A stretch of 64,000 bases of DNA from Pseudanabaena sp. FACHB-2040 (GCF_014696715.1 NZ_JACJQO010000011.1:62001-126000); one strand, 5' to 3'; counted from the first letter of the stretch, positions 24,532 through 34,228 are shown. The notes: generated by a model not told the origin, from the sequence alone. Translations and numbers: made by a program.

Positions 24532-26118
24532 TTAAGCCTCGGGGTACCAGAAAGGCTGGGCAAACTTTGTTAGCCAGTCTTTGATGCGATAGGTGGCGCG
24601 GCAGTCGTCTTCGTTGTAGCGGAGGATGGCTTCGAGGTAGGTGCGATCGCACGTCTCTAGCCAGGCGTTGTACCAGCAAATGGATTGGGCTCCGTTGGCC
24701 CCTTCATCGCGCCAGTCAAAGCCAATCCAGCGGGCGATATGCTTGAGGGCGTAGCTTTCGACCGGGAGCGTAACAGACTCGGTAATGCTTTTGTGGACGT
24801 CAAAGAACCGAGTCAGCAGCGTTTCAATAACTGGGTCGGGGGTGCCAAAGAGCTGGCCTAGTTTGCGCACAGTCTGAGCTTCATAGGGGCAGAAGTGATA
24901 GATCGGTGCGGTGGGGTAGTCGTGCACCAGCTCCAAAAACTGCGCCCAGGCAGTTTGCTCGGCTTCGGGAGATTCTGCCAGCAGGGCATGGAAGGTTTCT
25001 TCTCCAGTGCGATAGTCGACGACTAAAACACCGTGTAGATAGATCAGATCTTGGTCGGGGGCCGCCTCGATGTCAAAGTACAGCTCGACTTCGGCAGAGG
25101 GCAGATCAGCCGGGTGCAGCGCAAAGGTCTGGGGTGGATGGGGCGTAGTGCGTGCGATCGCACGGTTGCCCAGTAGGGCTTGGGCCTGGTGCACCAGCTT
25201 TTCGGCCACAGGTTCACCAAAGCCGGGCAGCGGCGCGAGCTGCTGGGGGTTGGCGGCGGCTAGCGCTTCAACCGTGGTCAGGTGGCGCTCCTGCAAGAAG
25301 ACATAGCGAGCGGGAGTGACTCCCGGCAGCAAAGAGAGGTGTTGCTCTGCTTTAGCGCTGCTGTAGCAGTGGCTAAACCAGTAGCAGAGGTCGCAGCGGC
25401 TATGGGAGATAAAAACTTCGGGCGGCTCTAACTGGCGTAGGTCGTAAAGGCAGCCGTTGAGCGTGTCTTGGAGCTTGAGCAGCTGCCGCTCTAGGTCTAC
25501 GGCATAGATTTTGCCTTCGCGCAGAGCCAGCCAGCTAGTTTCTGGCCACATGCCCTGTACTCGCGCCAAGACATAGGCATGAAAGGCCGCAACCACCTGA
25601 TAGTCGAGCTTGGGTTTTTTGCCTAGCTTGATGTCAATAGTGGTGTAGGTCCAGTTGCCCCAGTGAGACCAGCCGGGCTGCTTGATCAGCAGATCGGGCT
25701 GGCTGACTAGCTGAATGCCTTCAACAGCGGAGTCGGCAACTAAAACGGCCTGTGCGATCGCATCGATGCCCTGAGCCATCAAATCTTGAGTTGCCTTTGC
25801 ACCTGCTGTCCAGTCTCCTTTGGGGTAGCGCGGTCGGTGCAGCGGCTCGTACTCTTGCATCACGCTGGAGCGATGCACAGTGCTGTCTTGCCTGAGTTTG
25901 GCTAGGTAGTCGCTAGGGGGGTCTTTGGCTGTAGAGCTGCCGTATAGATCTAAAAACGCCCGTCGGCTGCAGCGCTGATAGTGAAACAGGAGATCATCAG
26001 TCAGCCAGCGAACGGGCGTTTTTGAGTTGGGGGTAATTGTTTCAGACGGAAATCTCAGGGGGGCTAGATGGCCACCCCCCGACTCAGGTCGTTGCGGCAG
26101 GGGGTAACTAGCAGACAA
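24532..26118 (-). CDS. TM0106-type RecB-like nuclease with C-terminal RNase H-like domain
   Basis: 528 aa. The N-terminal half is a PD-(D/E)xK nuclease of the Cas4/RecB type: YQRCSRRAFLD, QPDLLI and TTIDIKLGKK (catalytic D..xK), then a cysteine cluster CDLCYWFSHC which with the first Cys could hold an Fe-S cluster. A helix-hairpin-helix stretch follows (LAPLPGFGEPVAEKLVHQ). The C-terminal part has exonuclease-like acidic residues (VELYFDIEAAPD, FCPYEAQTV, RYNEDDCRATYRI), as in YprB-type RNase H folds. The family is known but its physiological role (repair or defence) is open. No CRISPR is nearby. Confidence 0.85.
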   Translation of the reverse strand: MSASYPLPQRPESGGGHLAPLRFPSETITPNSKTPVRWLTDDLLFHYQRCSRRAFLDLYGSSTAKDPPSDYLAKLRQDSTVHRSSVMQEYEPLHRPRYPKGDWTAGAKATQDLMAQGIDAIAQAVLVADSAVEGIQLVSQPDLLIKQPGWSHWGNWTYTTIDIKLGKKPKLDYQVVAAFHAYVLARVQGMWPETSWLALREGKIYAVDLERQLLKLQDTLNGCLYDLRQLEPPEVFISHSRCDLCYWFSHCYSSAKAEQHLSLLPGVTPARYVFLQERHLTTVEALAAANPQQLAPLPGFGEPVAEKLVHQAQALLGNRAIARTTPHPPQTFALHPADLPSAEVELYFDIEAAPDQDLIYLHGVLVVDYRTGEETFHALLAESPEAEQTAWAQFLELVHDYPTAPIYHFCPYEAQTVRKLGQLFGTPDPVIETLLTRFFDVHKSITESVTLPVESYALKHIARWIGFDWRDEGANGAQSICWYNAWLETCDRTYLEAILRYNEDDCRATYRIKDWLTKFAQPFWYPEA

Positions 26119-26631
26119 GGTGATGTATGGAGGCAGGAGAACAGAACAGCGTCAGCCTGGATATAACCTGTTTCGTCAGCCACGGCAGCAAGCCTAGACG
26201 AAGCGGTTCCTGCTTCTGCGAACTAGCTGAAGCAGTAGAGCATGGGTTGGAACACGGGCCACATCCCCACGGGATCATCGCAACTAGAGCCTTTAAGTAA
26301 TGGTGGCGGTAGCGAAACCTCAAACCGGATCAGCATAAGCCAACCGGACTCAGCACCTTCCACAAGATGAACATGCCTTATTGACAGTTATACCGTATTA
26401 CGACAGATGACAGCACAGGAATAAACGATATGCAAGAGGGGAAGCATCTTTTTCTATTCTTGAAGGTCTGTCGATGAGTCTGTCTCTAGGTACCTCTAGT
26501 TAGGGGCGCAGACTCCTGCGCCTACTGCAAAATCTGAGGTTCCACAATTTTAGTCAACGAAAACCGAAAGGAGAACCCTACTTAGAGGCTCCGGGAAATC
26601 CGGTTATCCCTCACACTGGAAAAAGATCTAG
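26119..26631. other. 510-base intergenic region, partly structured, unexplained
   Basis: Between divergent genes. 26170-26330 has several short complementary stretches (e.g. GCTTC..GAAGC around 26207-26235), and the minus frame 26108-26323 (Cys/Pro-rich, containing QKQEP) is not convincing as protein. 26502-26525 is a palindrome of the GGGGCGCAG family. No terminator or known riboswitch was identified. Confidence 0.35.
26502..26525. repeat. short palindrome, GGGGCGCAG family
   Basis: TAGGGGCGCAG ACTC CTGCGCCTA. Same core and flank (ACTGCAAAATCT) as the copy at 48238 (AGTGCAATATCT). Confidence 0.65.
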
Positions 26632-27852
26632 ATGCAACTGATGGCTTGGCCTGTGAATTCACCTTCTTCAACTCAGACTGACCTGGCTATCTTCCGGCAG
26701 CAGTTTCCGGCGCTGCTCAATAAAACCTATTTCAACTACGGCGGTCAGGGACCCATGCCCCGCGCCGCGCTTGATGCTATTTTGCAGGCTCACGAACGTA
26801 CTCAGCAGGAGGGGCCGTTTTCGGTTCAGGTGAACCAGTGGGTAGGGGCTGTCGGGGCGGCGATGCGGCAAACGATGGCGGGGGAATTGGGGGCTCCGGT
26901 AGAGGCAATTGCCCTGACTGAAGATGTAACGGTGGGCTGCAACATTCCTCTCTGGGGCGTGGATTGGCAGGCGGGCGACCACATTTTGATGACGGACTGT
27001 GAGCATCCGGGGGTGATAGCGGCGGTGCAGGAGATTTGTCGCCGCTTTGGAGTGACAGCCAGCACCTGCCCAATTCTCAGTACGCTCAATGGGGGCGACC
27101 CGGTAGCGGTGATTGCTCAGCACCTGCAGCCTCAGACCCGAATGCTGGTGGTCAGCCACATTCTTTGGAATACGGGACAAGTGCTGCCGCTCAAGTCGAT
27201 TGCTCAGCTCTGTCATGCTCAGGCCCGTCCGGTGCTGGTGCATGTGGACGCGGCGCAGTCGGTGGGGTCGCTGCCGCTCAATCTGACGGATCTAGAAATC
27301 GACTTTTATGCGTTTACTGGGCACAAGTGGTGGTGCGGGCCAGCGGGGTTAGGCGGGCTTTATGTACGGCCTGGGGTGTTAGAGCAGATCCAGCCCACGT
27401 ATATTGGCTGGCGCGGCATTACCACTGATGCCAGCGCTAACCCCACGGGCTGGCAGCCGACTGCCCAGCGCTATGAGGTGGCAACCTCAGACTTTGCGCT
27501 GATGGCAGGGCTGGAGGCTGCGATCGCAACCCACCACACCTGGGGCACTGCCGAGCAACGCTACCAGCGCATCTGTCAGCTCAGCCACTATCTCTGGCAG
27601 CGGCTAAATGAACTGCCGGGCATTCAGTGCCTGCGCTCGGCTCCACCGGAGTCGGGCCTGATCTCTTTTTACGTGCTGGAGCAGGGGGTGCCCTCGCCGC
27701 AGCGGCATCGGCAGCTGGTCAAAGACTTAGAAGATCGCGGCTTTTTGCTGCGGGTGCTGCTGTCGCCTCACTGTGTGCGGGCCTGCGTTCACTACCTAAC
27801 GCTGGAGTCGGAGATAGATGCTCTGATGGCCGAAATTGTCTCCCTTCTGTGA
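26632..27852 (+). CDS. class V aminotransferase, cysteine/cystine lyase (C-DES) type
   Basis: 406-aa PLP enzyme of the NifS-like fold. Landmarks: KTYFNYGGQGPMP (substrate loop), TEDVTVGCNIPLWG, TDCEHPG, VVSHILWNTGQVLP, LVHVDAAQSVGSLPL (PLP Asp) and YAFTGHKWWCGPAGLGGLYV (the Schiff-base Lys). The SxxW and GHKWWxGPxGxG context matches the cyanobacterial C-DES/slr2143 group, which releases persulfide from cystine or cysteine and can serve Fe-S assembly. No suf/isc genes are adjacent; cysH lies on the other strand 1.5 kb away. Start may be the first or fourth residue. Confidence 0.85.
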   Translation: MQLMAWPVNSPSSTQTDLAIFRQQFPALLNKTYFNYGGQGPMPRAALDAILQAHERTQQEGPFSVQVNQWVGAVGAAMRQTMAGELGAPVEAIALTEDVTVGCNIPLWGVDWQAGDHILMTDCEHPGVIAAVQEICRRFGVTASTCPILSTLNGGDPVAVIAQHLQPQTRMLVVSHILWNTGQVLPLKSIAQLCHAQARPVLVHVDAAQSVGSLPLNLTDLEIDFYAFTGHKWWCGPAGLGGLYVRPGVLEQIQPTYIGWRGITTDASANPTGWQPTAQRYEVATSDFALMAGLEAAIATHHTWGTAEQRYQRICQLSHYLWQRLNELPGIQCLRSAPPESGLISFYVLEQGVPSPQRHRQLVKDLEDRGFLLRVLLSPHCVRACVHYLTLESEIDALMAEIVSLL

Positions 27853-27860
27853 GGCGGGGA

Positions 27861-28445
27861 TCAGGCAGCGTCTTCGGGAGTCCGCAAGCGAGAATTTTGG
27901 TAGGTTTTTAGGGCGAATTGGATTGCGATCGCAAGCATCACAGCGACGACGACCAAGACCACCAGCGGCAGGGCTAGGGCCAGAAACGACAGCAGCAGGG
28001 CTCCGAGGATTTCTGCGATCGCAATTAAAAAGTTCGCCAGTCCGCCTGTGGTGGCAGTCGAGACGAGCCGTGTGAAGCCGCTCAGTCCCCTAACTGTGGC
28101 TGCGGTGCCACCGCCCGCAATAATTGCCAGGCTCCACTGAGCAAAGGGATCGAGCTGATTAGTAGCCAGGGCCATCAGCAGCGTTCCGGCAACCGTCGCC
28201 AGCGGCAGCGCCACGGTTTCGGCGAGCGCGTCCAGCCAAGGAATGAAGTAGATCAGCATCTCAAAGGCCAAGGCTACCAGCAGGCCAATGAAGGCGGGAT
28301 AGGTGCCCAGCCAATCCAGATTGTCCGCCAGTGGGACATGGCCAAACAGGGCCACCGCACTCAGCACCAAAAACGGCGCAACAATACGAAAGCCTGCCGC
28401 TGCCCCCAGCCCCAGGCCGATGCCGATGCTCTCAAGCAAGTCCAT
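27861..28445 (-). CDS. DUF4126 domain-containing membrane protein
   Basis: 194 aa, five or six helices, starting MDLLESIGIGLGLGAAAGFR as usual for the family. The conserved GLSGFTRLVSTATTGGLANF stretch near residue 130 is followed by two terminal helices. I chose the ATG at 28445; the longer frame from 28526 adds 27 residues with cysteines and no family similarity. It converges with the lyase gene (8-base gap). Function unknown. Confidence 0.82.
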   Translation of the reverse strand: MDLLESIGIGLGLGAAAGFRIVAPFLVLSAVALFGHVPLADNLDWLGTYPAFIGLLVALAFEMLIYFIPWLDALAETVALPLATVAGTLLMALATNQLDPFAQWSLAIIAGGGTAATVRGLSGFTRLVSTATTGGLANFLIAIAEILGALLLSFLALALPLVVLVVVAVMLAIAIQFALKTYQNSRLRTPEDAA

Positions 28446-28545
28446 AGAAAATATTGAAAAGCAATACCTAGACCCTAGCTTTCCTGGCGCTGACCTGCAT
28501 GGACAATCTGTCTGAATGAGGGCCAAATAGGGGGCTGAATTGGGT

Positions 28546-29349
28546 TTACCAAGGTAAGCGGCTGCCGTCCCAGGAAAAGAATTCGCCGCTGTCGGTTGAC
28601 TCTAATTTTTCAATCACCGCCATTAGCTGAGCGACCGTTCGCTCCACGGGAAACAGTTTTTCGGGCGGCACCCCTCGCTGAAAAGGCTGTGAGAGCTGGG
28701 TGTCGGTGGTGCCAGGGTGGAGCAGGGCCAGAATCGTCTTCGGGCTTTTGCGGCTGTACTCCACGGCAGCGGTGCGAAACAGCATATTCAGAGCGGCTTT
28801 CGAGGCTCGGTAACCGTACCAGCCGCCCAGCTGGTTGTCGCCAATGCTGCCGATCTTGGCCGAGATCGCGGCGAGGACGCTGGGCGCTGAGTGCTTGAGT
28901 AGGGGCAGGCACTGCTTGGCTAGCAGCGCTCCCCCGATGCTGTTGACCTGGAAGTAGCGCAGCAGTTGATCAGCATTGAGCTGGCGCAGGCTTTTTTCGG
29001 GCTGCAGGTCGCCCTCGTGGAGCAGGCCGACGCAGGAAAGCACCAGGTGGAGCTGGGGCGTTAGGGTGCTGAGGGTTGCGATCGCGCCCTCAATCTGAGC
29101 CTCATCCGTCAGGTCGAGCGGTAGGCAATGCAGGCGTTCTGGCTGTTCTTTCTGGAGGGCAAATAGGGCTTCAGCCCGCTCAGGGGTGCGGTAGGTGGCA
29201 TAGATGCGCGAGTAGCGCTGGTCAGACAGCAACTGCCGAACAAAGCCCAGGCCGATGCCTTGGTTGGCTCCCACAATTAGGGCATTAGCAGCGTGTAAGG
29301 TATCTCCAAAGGGCATAGCAAAGCGAACAGTAAAGGCCACTTGTAGCAT
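28546..29349 (-). CDS. SDR family oxidoreductase, C-factor-like
   Basis: 267 aa short-chain dehydrogenase. Rossmann motif ALIVGANQGIGLGFVRQLL (GxxxGIG), LDLTDEAQ (cofactor Asp), SCVGLLHEG (NxAG equivalent, here SCVG), catalytic Ser in AAISAKIGSI and YGYRASK (Tyr-x-x-x-Lys), then HPGTTDTQLSQPF. This matches CsgA/C-factor-like SDRs of unknown substrate. Start 29349, or ATG 29316 (MPFGDTLHA), closer to the Rossmann motif. It reads with cysH upstream (31-base gap), so the two may be co-transcribed. Confidence 0.87.
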   Translation of the reverse strand: MLQVAFTVRFAMPFGDTLHAANALIVGANQGIGLGFVRQLLSDQRYSRIYATYRTPERAEALFALQKEQPERLHCLPLDLTDEAQIEGAIATLSTLTPQLHLVLSCVGLLHEGDLQPEKSLRQLNADQLLRYFQVNSIGGALLAKQCLPLLKHSAPSVLAAISAKIGSIGDNQLGGWYGYRASKAALNMLFRTAAVEYSRKSPKTILALLHPGTTDTQLSQPFQRGVPPEKLFPVERTVAQLMAVIEKLESTDSGEFFSWDGSRLPW

Positions 29350-29380
29350 GAAGCCTTTTGCTGTTGCTAGCAGAGAGCGG

Positions 29381-30157
29381 CTAGAGCGAGCTGGAGTTTA
29401 AACTCTCTGCCTCTTCTGCAGTCTGTGGCAGGTGCAGCCCGCACTCCTGCTTTAGCCCATTAAAGCGGGTATTGCGCTCGTCACTGTCGTCAGCGGTCAG
29501 GGGCCGACTGGAGTGCCAATCACCTACGGTCACGTAGCCATGATCAAAGAGCGGATGGTAAGGCAGATCGTGGGCGACCAGATAGTCGTATATGTCTTTC
29601 GAACTCCAGCGCAGGATAGGCAGAAGCTTGTAACGTCCACCCTGTAGGCCAAGCGGCTGCAGCGTTTTGCGGTGGTCGGTTTGGTTTGCTCTCAACCCCG
29701 CCAACCAGGCCGTTGCGCCCAAGTCCCTCAGGGCTCGCTGCATCGGCTCAACCTTGCGGATCTGGTCGTAGCGATTGAGCGAATCAACATCCTGCTGCTC
29801 CCAAAGCTGTCCGTAGAGGGCTTCCATGCGGGCCGGACTCAGGGGCGACTGATAAACCTGCAGATTGAGATTCAGCCGAGTGGTCAACTCCTCAGCAAAG
29901 CGGTACGTCTCTGCCGGTAAGTAGCCCGTATCTACCCAGATTACGGGAATTCTGGGAATCACCTGGGTCACTAGATGGAGCATTAGGGCCGACTGAATGC
30001 CAAAGCTGGTACTCATCACCAGGCCACCGCCAAAAGTCTCAGCGCCCCACTGCACCAGCTTGATGGCGTCAGCATTGCTAAAAGTTTGATTGAGCGCATC
30101 TAGGTCTAGCGCCGGCTGATCTAGGTGCGAAGTGTGCTGTAGCATCGCCTCGGTCAT
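29381..30157 (-). CDS. cysH: phosphoadenylyl-sulfate reductase
   Basis: 258 aa. Thioredoxin-dependent reduction of PAPS to sulfite in assimilatory sulfate reduction. Visible: [21 protein letters not shown] (PP-loop-like nucleotide site), [30 protein letters not shown] and the C-terminal catalytic cysteine in QECGLHLP. The paired CC...CxxC of the Fe-S APS-reductase branch are absent, so the PAPS type is favoured. ATG 30157 is preceded by GGGAG at proper distance; the longer frame to 30202 has no such site. It pairs with the neighbouring SDR gene. Confidence 0.92.
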   Translation of the reverse strand: MTEAMLQHTSHLDQPALDLDALNQTFSNADAIKLVQWGAETFGGGLVMSTSFGIQSALMLHLVTQVIPRIPVIWVDTGYLPAETYRFAEELTTRLNLNLQVYQSPLSPARMEALYGQLWEQQDVDSLNRYDQIRKVEPMQRALRDLGATAWLAGLRANQTDHRKTLQPLGLQGGRYKLLPILRWSSKDIYDYLVAHDLPYHPLFDHGYVTVGDWHSSRPLTADDSDERNTRFNGLKQECGLHLPQTAEEAESLNSSSL

Positions 30158-30460
30158 GAGGCACTCCCTATCTAAAACACAAGATTTTGCCAGCACAGAC
30201 AAGCTTTACCGGCAAAAACCACTACTGCATCATAATCGAAATTGTTCACCCGTCTGACGCTTTAGAGCAGAGGCAAGCGGTTGTGGCTTGATGATTCTCG
30301 CTTGGGGTAGATTGCCTGCTCTATTGGTTTTGCTAGTGTACTAGCAGGCTTTGTAATGTCTAAAAGCCCCAGTTGGACCTGCCCAGGTTCAAAGTAGGGC
30401 TTTTTTTCAACTTCAGTCACTACCATCACTATCAACTGATTTATCAGTGGAGTTTAATAT
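30158..30460. other. intergenic region with a terminator upstream of glgX; possible small RNA
   Basis: Between divergent cysH and glgX. A plus-oriented terminator at 30362-30411 lies before the glgX start with no annotated gene in front of it. A short plus transcript starting around 30210-30300 could end there, or the hairpin could be an attenuator of glgX. 30250-30350 has partial inverted matches (GCAGAGGCAAGC / GCTTGGGGTAGATTGCCTGC). Confidence 0.35.
30362..30411 (+). terminator. intrinsic terminator upstream of glgX
   Basis: Outer stem AAAGCCC / GGGCTTT with an inner near-perfect GGACCTG / CAGGTTC pair, followed by a run of seven T. It precedes the glgX ATG by 50 bases. Confidence 0.7.
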
Positions 30461-32593
30461 ATGCACGTTGCGGTTTGGCCTGGGGACGTTTACCCCCTAG
30501 GAGCTCACTGGGATCAAAAAGGTACCAACTTTGCTCTCTTTTCTGAACATGCAACGGCTGTTGACCTCTGCCTCTTTGATAAAGATGGAGAGGAAACACG
30601 GGTGCCGCTGACAGAAGTAAGCAACTTTGTCTGGCACGGCTATCTTCCTGGCATTGGACCGGGGCAGCAGTATGGGTACCGAGTGTATGGCCCCTACGCG
30701 CCCCACGAAGGCCATCGCTTCAACCCCAATAAGCTGCTGATCGACCCCTACGCCAAAGCGATCGCAGGGGAAGTTGGCAATGGCCCTGAGCTGTTTGGCT
30801 ACGACTGGGAGAGCCCCGACGAAGACCTCTCCTACTCAGAACTAGACAGCGCCGAACTGATGCCCAAGTCGGTGGTGGTCGATGAAACCTTTGACTGGGA
30901 AGGCGATGCGCTGCTGCGGACCCGCTGGCACGATACCGTCATTTACGAAGTCCACGTCAAAGGCTTTACCAAACAGCACCCGGATATCCCTAAGGAACTG
31001 CGGGGCACCTATGCCGGGTTGGCCCACCCGGTTGCGATCGAACACTTGCAGCGGTTGGGCATTACCGCTGTCGAACTGATGCCGATTCACCACTTTTTGT
31101 CGGTGCCAGGGCACTTGGCGAGCAAAAACTTGCGTAACTACTGGGGCTACGACTCCATTAACTACCTGGCCCCCTTCTCCGGCTACAGCTCCAGCGGCAT
31201 TTTAGGGGAGCAGGTGTCTGAGTTTAAGGAGATGGTGAAGGCGCTGCACCGAGCCGGCATTGAGGTGATTCTCGATGTGGTCTATAACCACACTGGCGAG
31301 GGCAACCACATGGGGCCCACCCTGTCACTGCGTGGAATTGATAACGTCAGCTACTACCGGTTAGTAGAGGGCGATGCCCGCTACTACATGGACTTCACAG
31401 GCTGCGGCAACTCTCTACACATGCGTAGCCCCCAGGTGTTAAAGCTGATCATGGACAGCCTGCGTTACTGGGTCAGCGAGATGCACGTCGATGGCTTCCG
31501 CTTTGACCTGGCCTCGGCCCTGGCCCGCGAACTGTACGACGTGGATCGGCTGTCTGCCTTCTTTGACCTGATTCACCAAGACCCAGTTCTAGCTGGGGTG
31601 AAGCTGATTGCTGAACCCTGGGATGTGGGTACAGGTGGCTATCAAGTCGGTAACTTTCCGGTCAACTGGTCGGAGTGGAATGGCCGCTATCGCGACACCG
31701 TACGCGACTTCTGGCGGGGCGAAGATGAGATGCTGGGCGAATTTGCCTACCGCCTCACCGGCAGCCCCGATCTCTATTTCCAGATGAATGGACGACAGCC
31801 CAACGCCAGCATCAACTTCATCACGGCCCACGACGGCTTTACGCTTAACGACCTGGTCAGCTACAACGATAAGCACAACGAGGCCAACGGTGAAGACAAC
31901 CAGGACGGCGAAAGCCACAACCGCTCTTGGAACTGTGGCGAAGAAGGTCCCACCAGCAATCCGGAGGTGCTGCAGCTAAGAGAACAGCAGCGACGCAACT
32001 TCCTCACCACGCTGATGCTCTCACAAGGGGTGCCCATGCTATTGGGGGGAGATGAGATCGGGCGATCGCAAATGGGCAATAACAACGCCTACTGCCACGA
32101 TGACGAGATCTCCTGGTTTGACTGGGAGTTGCCGGAGGGCAACGAAGATCTAATTAACTTCTGCCGGGAGCTGATTTACTTCCGTAAGCAGCACCGGGTC
32201 TTCCGGAGGCGCAAGTGGTTTCAGGGTCAGGCGATCCACGGGGTAGAGGTTAACGACATTAGCTGGCACAACCCCGATGGCAGCGAGATGACTCAGGAAC
32301 AGTGGGATGTGGGCTACTCGAAATCGATGGCTGTGTTTCTCAATGGCGATCGCATTCCCAGCCCTGGCCCTCAAGGCGAGCGCGTCAGCGACGACAGCTT
32401 CCTGATGTTTTTCAACGCCCACTACGAGACGATTGAGTTTAACCTGCCTGAGGTTTTGAACAGCGACTCCTGGGCCGTAGAGATCGATACCAAAGAGCCG
32501 CGCTTTGTCACTGAGGAACGTGTCTTTACAGGCACGCAAGCCGTTCCGGTGGTAGCTCGCTCCCTGGTGATCTTGAAGCGACTGATGGTTTAG
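30461..32593 (+). CDS. glgX: glycogen debranching enzyme GlgX (isoamylase type)
   Basis: 710 aa GH13 enzyme cleaving alpha-1,6 branches of glycogen. N-terminal CBM48 (WPGDVYPLGAHWDQKGTNFALFSEHA), then the TIM barrel with conserved regions: VILDVVYNHTGEG, VDGFRFDLASAL (nucleophile Asp), KLIAEPWDVG (acid Glu) and NFITAHDGFTLNDLVSYN (stabilising Asp). Length is normal for GlgX. The ATG follows a leader containing a terminator-like hairpin. It overlaps the convergent histidine kinase gene by 4 bases, so antisense interference between the two is possible. Part of cyanobacterial night-time glycogen use. Confidence 0.96.
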   Translation: MHVAVWPGDVYPLGAHWDQKGTNFALFSEHATAVDLCLFDKDGEETRVPLTEVSNFVWHGYLPGIGPGQQYGYRVYGPYAPHEGHRFNPNKLLIDPYAKAIAGEVGNGPELFGYDWESPDEDLSYSELDSAELMPKSVVVDETFDWEGDALLRTRWHDTVIYEVHVKGFTKQHPDIPKELRGTYAGLAHPVAIEHLQRLGITAVELMPIHHFLSVPGHLASKNLRNYWGYDSINYLAPFSGYSSSGILGEQVSEFKEMVKALHRAGIEVILDVVYNHTGEGNHMGPTLSLRGIDNVSYYRLVEGDARYYMDFTGCGNSLHMRSPQVLKLIMDSLRYWVSEMHVDGFRFDLASALARELYDVDRLSAFFDLIHQDPVLAGVKLIAEPWDVGTGGYQVGNFPVNWSEWNGRYRDTVRDFWRGEDEMLGEFAYRLTGSPDLYFQMNGRQPNASINFITAHDGFTLNDLVSYNDKHNEANGEDNQDGESHNRSWNCGEEGPTSNPEVLQLREQQRRNFLTTLMLSQGVPMLLGGDEIGRSQMGNNNAYCHDDEISWFDWELPEGNEDLINFCRELIYFRKQHRVFRRRKWFQGQAIHGVEVNDISWHNPDGSEMTQEQWDVGYSKSMAVFLNGDRIPSPGPQGERVSDDSFLMFFNAHYETIEFNLPEVLNSDSWAVEIDTKEPRFVTEERVFTGTQAVPVVARSLVILKRLMV

Positions 32594-34092
32594 CGGGCCT
32601 GGGCCGGTAGAGACAGCTCTCCTGAGCCTGCCTGGCTAGCTGGGGGCTGCGCGATTTTGAGGGTGAAGGTGGTGCCTAGCCCCACCTCACTCTCTAGCTC
32701 AATCTCCCCCTGGTGCAGGTCGAGACACTTTTTGACCACGGCCATGCCCAGGCCGCTGCCAGTGGTGTTGCCAATATTCTTGCCGCGAATAAAGGGTTCG
32801 TAGAGCTGGGCCTGATCTTCAGGGGCAATGCCCATGCCCTCGTCTCTGACCTGAAAAGCAATGCTCCCTGGCTCACAGTACAGGGTGAAGTAGATTGGGC
32901 TGTCTGCTGGCGAGTACTTAATGGCGTTGGAGAGCAGATTGCTCAAGATGGAGTACAGCAGCTTTTCGTCTAAATAGGCGTGGGTGCAGTTGCCCTGCTG
33001 GCTAAACTGTATGGCCCTGGGCGGCTCGTTGAGTAGCTGCAGATCTTCGATTAGGTTGAGGCAGAAAGATTGGATTTCAAGCAGTTCGGGCCTGCACTCC
33101 AGCTTGCCAGCATCGGCTCTAGCTAGCGTCAAAATGTCGTTGAGCAGCTGCGTCATTAGCCGAGCAGATGCCTGAATGCGAAGCAGGCCCTTGAGCTTTG
33201 CGGCGTCGATCGTGCTGTATAGCGTTTCTCTCAGCAGCTGGGCCGATCCCAAAATGCTGCTGAGCGGTGTGCGAAATTCGTGGGAAACCATCGAGAAAAA
33301 CTGCAGCTTTAGCTCTCCTAGCTCCTTTTCTTGGGCTAGCTTTTGCTGCATCTGCTCTAGCTCCTGTCGCTTAAACATTTGCCGGTAGAGCAGCGCATAG
33401 ACCCCTAAAAGCACGGCAAAGGTCAATGCCGTACCGCAAATCTCGATAATCATACGGGCTTGGGAGCTGGCTTGGGACTGTTTGACCTGGACTTCTAGCC
33501 GCTCCTCTTCAGTAATTTCTAGCTCGGCAATGACCTGGTAAATTTGGGTCTGGTTTTGATTGGCCTGTACCAGCAGGGGATGCTCTGCGGTCAGTTGCGA
33601 TCGCATTTGGCGATAAAGCTCAGTAGACTGGGCCAATAGCTGCCGCCGCTGATGAATTAAGGCTTCTAGCTGATCAAGGCGCTGCTCCTGTCCGGGCTTG
33701 TCGGTGAGCGGCTGCCGCAGCTGCTCCAGCTTCAGATCCAGGCTCTCAATGGCTTGGTCGTAGGCCTCTAGCTCCTGCCGGTCGTCGAACAAGATGTAGC
33801 GCCAGCGACGAGACTCGGCATCGGTAAGGGTGGCTGAGACATGGGTAAGGGTCGCTAGCAGTTCGGTGGTCTGCTTAAGCTGTACTGTGCGGTCGATCAG
33901 CTGGGTCGCGTTTTGGTAGGAGATGAAGTTTACCGCGCCCATTAGCAGCAGCGCTAGGCAAAAGGCCACCGTTACCCACAGGCGTTCGACCGACCACTTC
34001 ACGGTGCTTGAATTTTGGGGGCTTGAATTCATCGGGCTTGAATTCACGGTGCTTGAACTTGGGAGGCTTGAGTGGGGAAGGCTTGAACTCAT
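32590..34092 (-). CDS. sensor histidine kinase with periplasmic CHASE3-like domain
   Basis: 500 aa. Low-complexity Ser/Asn N-terminus built on repeats of TTCAAG-type DNA, helix at about 33-53, a 4-helix periplasmic domain of CHASE3 type (YQNATQLIDRTVQLKQTTELL, DAESRRWRYILFDD), helix about 213-235, coiled linker, HisKA with phospho-acceptor His about 271 (FSMVSHEFRTPLSS), and HATPase with N-box LLSNAIKYSP, G1 DEGMGIAP and G2 GSGLGMAVVKK. Divergent from the OmpR-type regulator at 34229, its likely partner. The signal is unknown. Confidence 0.9.
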   Translation of the reverse strand: MSSSLPHSSLPSSSTVNSSPMNSSPQNSSTVKWSVERLWVTVAFCLALLLMGAVNFISYQNATQLIDRTVQLKQTTELLATLTHVSATLTDAESRRWRYILFDDRQELEAYDQAIESLDLKLEQLRQPLTDKPGQEQRLDQLEALIHQRRQLLAQSTELYRQMRSQLTAEHPLLVQANQNQTQIYQVIAELEITEEERLEVQVKQSQASSQARMIIEICGTALTFAVLLGVYALLYRQMFKRQELEQMQQKLAQEKELGELKLQFFSMVSHEFRTPLSSILGSAQLLRETLYSTIDAAKLKGLLRIQASARLMTQLLNDILTLARADAGKLECRPELLEIQSFCLNLIEDLQLLNEPPRAIQFSQQGNCTHAYLDEKLLYSILSNLLSNAIKYSPADSPIYFTLYCEPGSIAFQVRDEGMGIAPEDQAQLYEPFIRGKNIGNTTGSGLGMAVVKKCLDLHQGEIELESEVGLGTTFTLKIAQPPASQAGSGELSLPAQAR

Positions 34093-34228
34093 GGGGTTTG
34101 CCGTAATGGGGCCAGCCGTTTGAGCAGGCGGTGCATTAGAGTGGATGGGGAATTGGCAAAGCCTCGTCTGAGCGCAAAAAGCCCCTCTTTCAACCTTTTA
34201 ACTTTAAAGTCTGCTGCTCCTGAGCTTC

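Noticed and set aside
26108-26323. Minus-strand frame containing QKQEP, possibly a TnpB tail
   Set aside because: No zinc-ribbon or RuvC motif and only a generic similarity; not enough to call an IS remnant.
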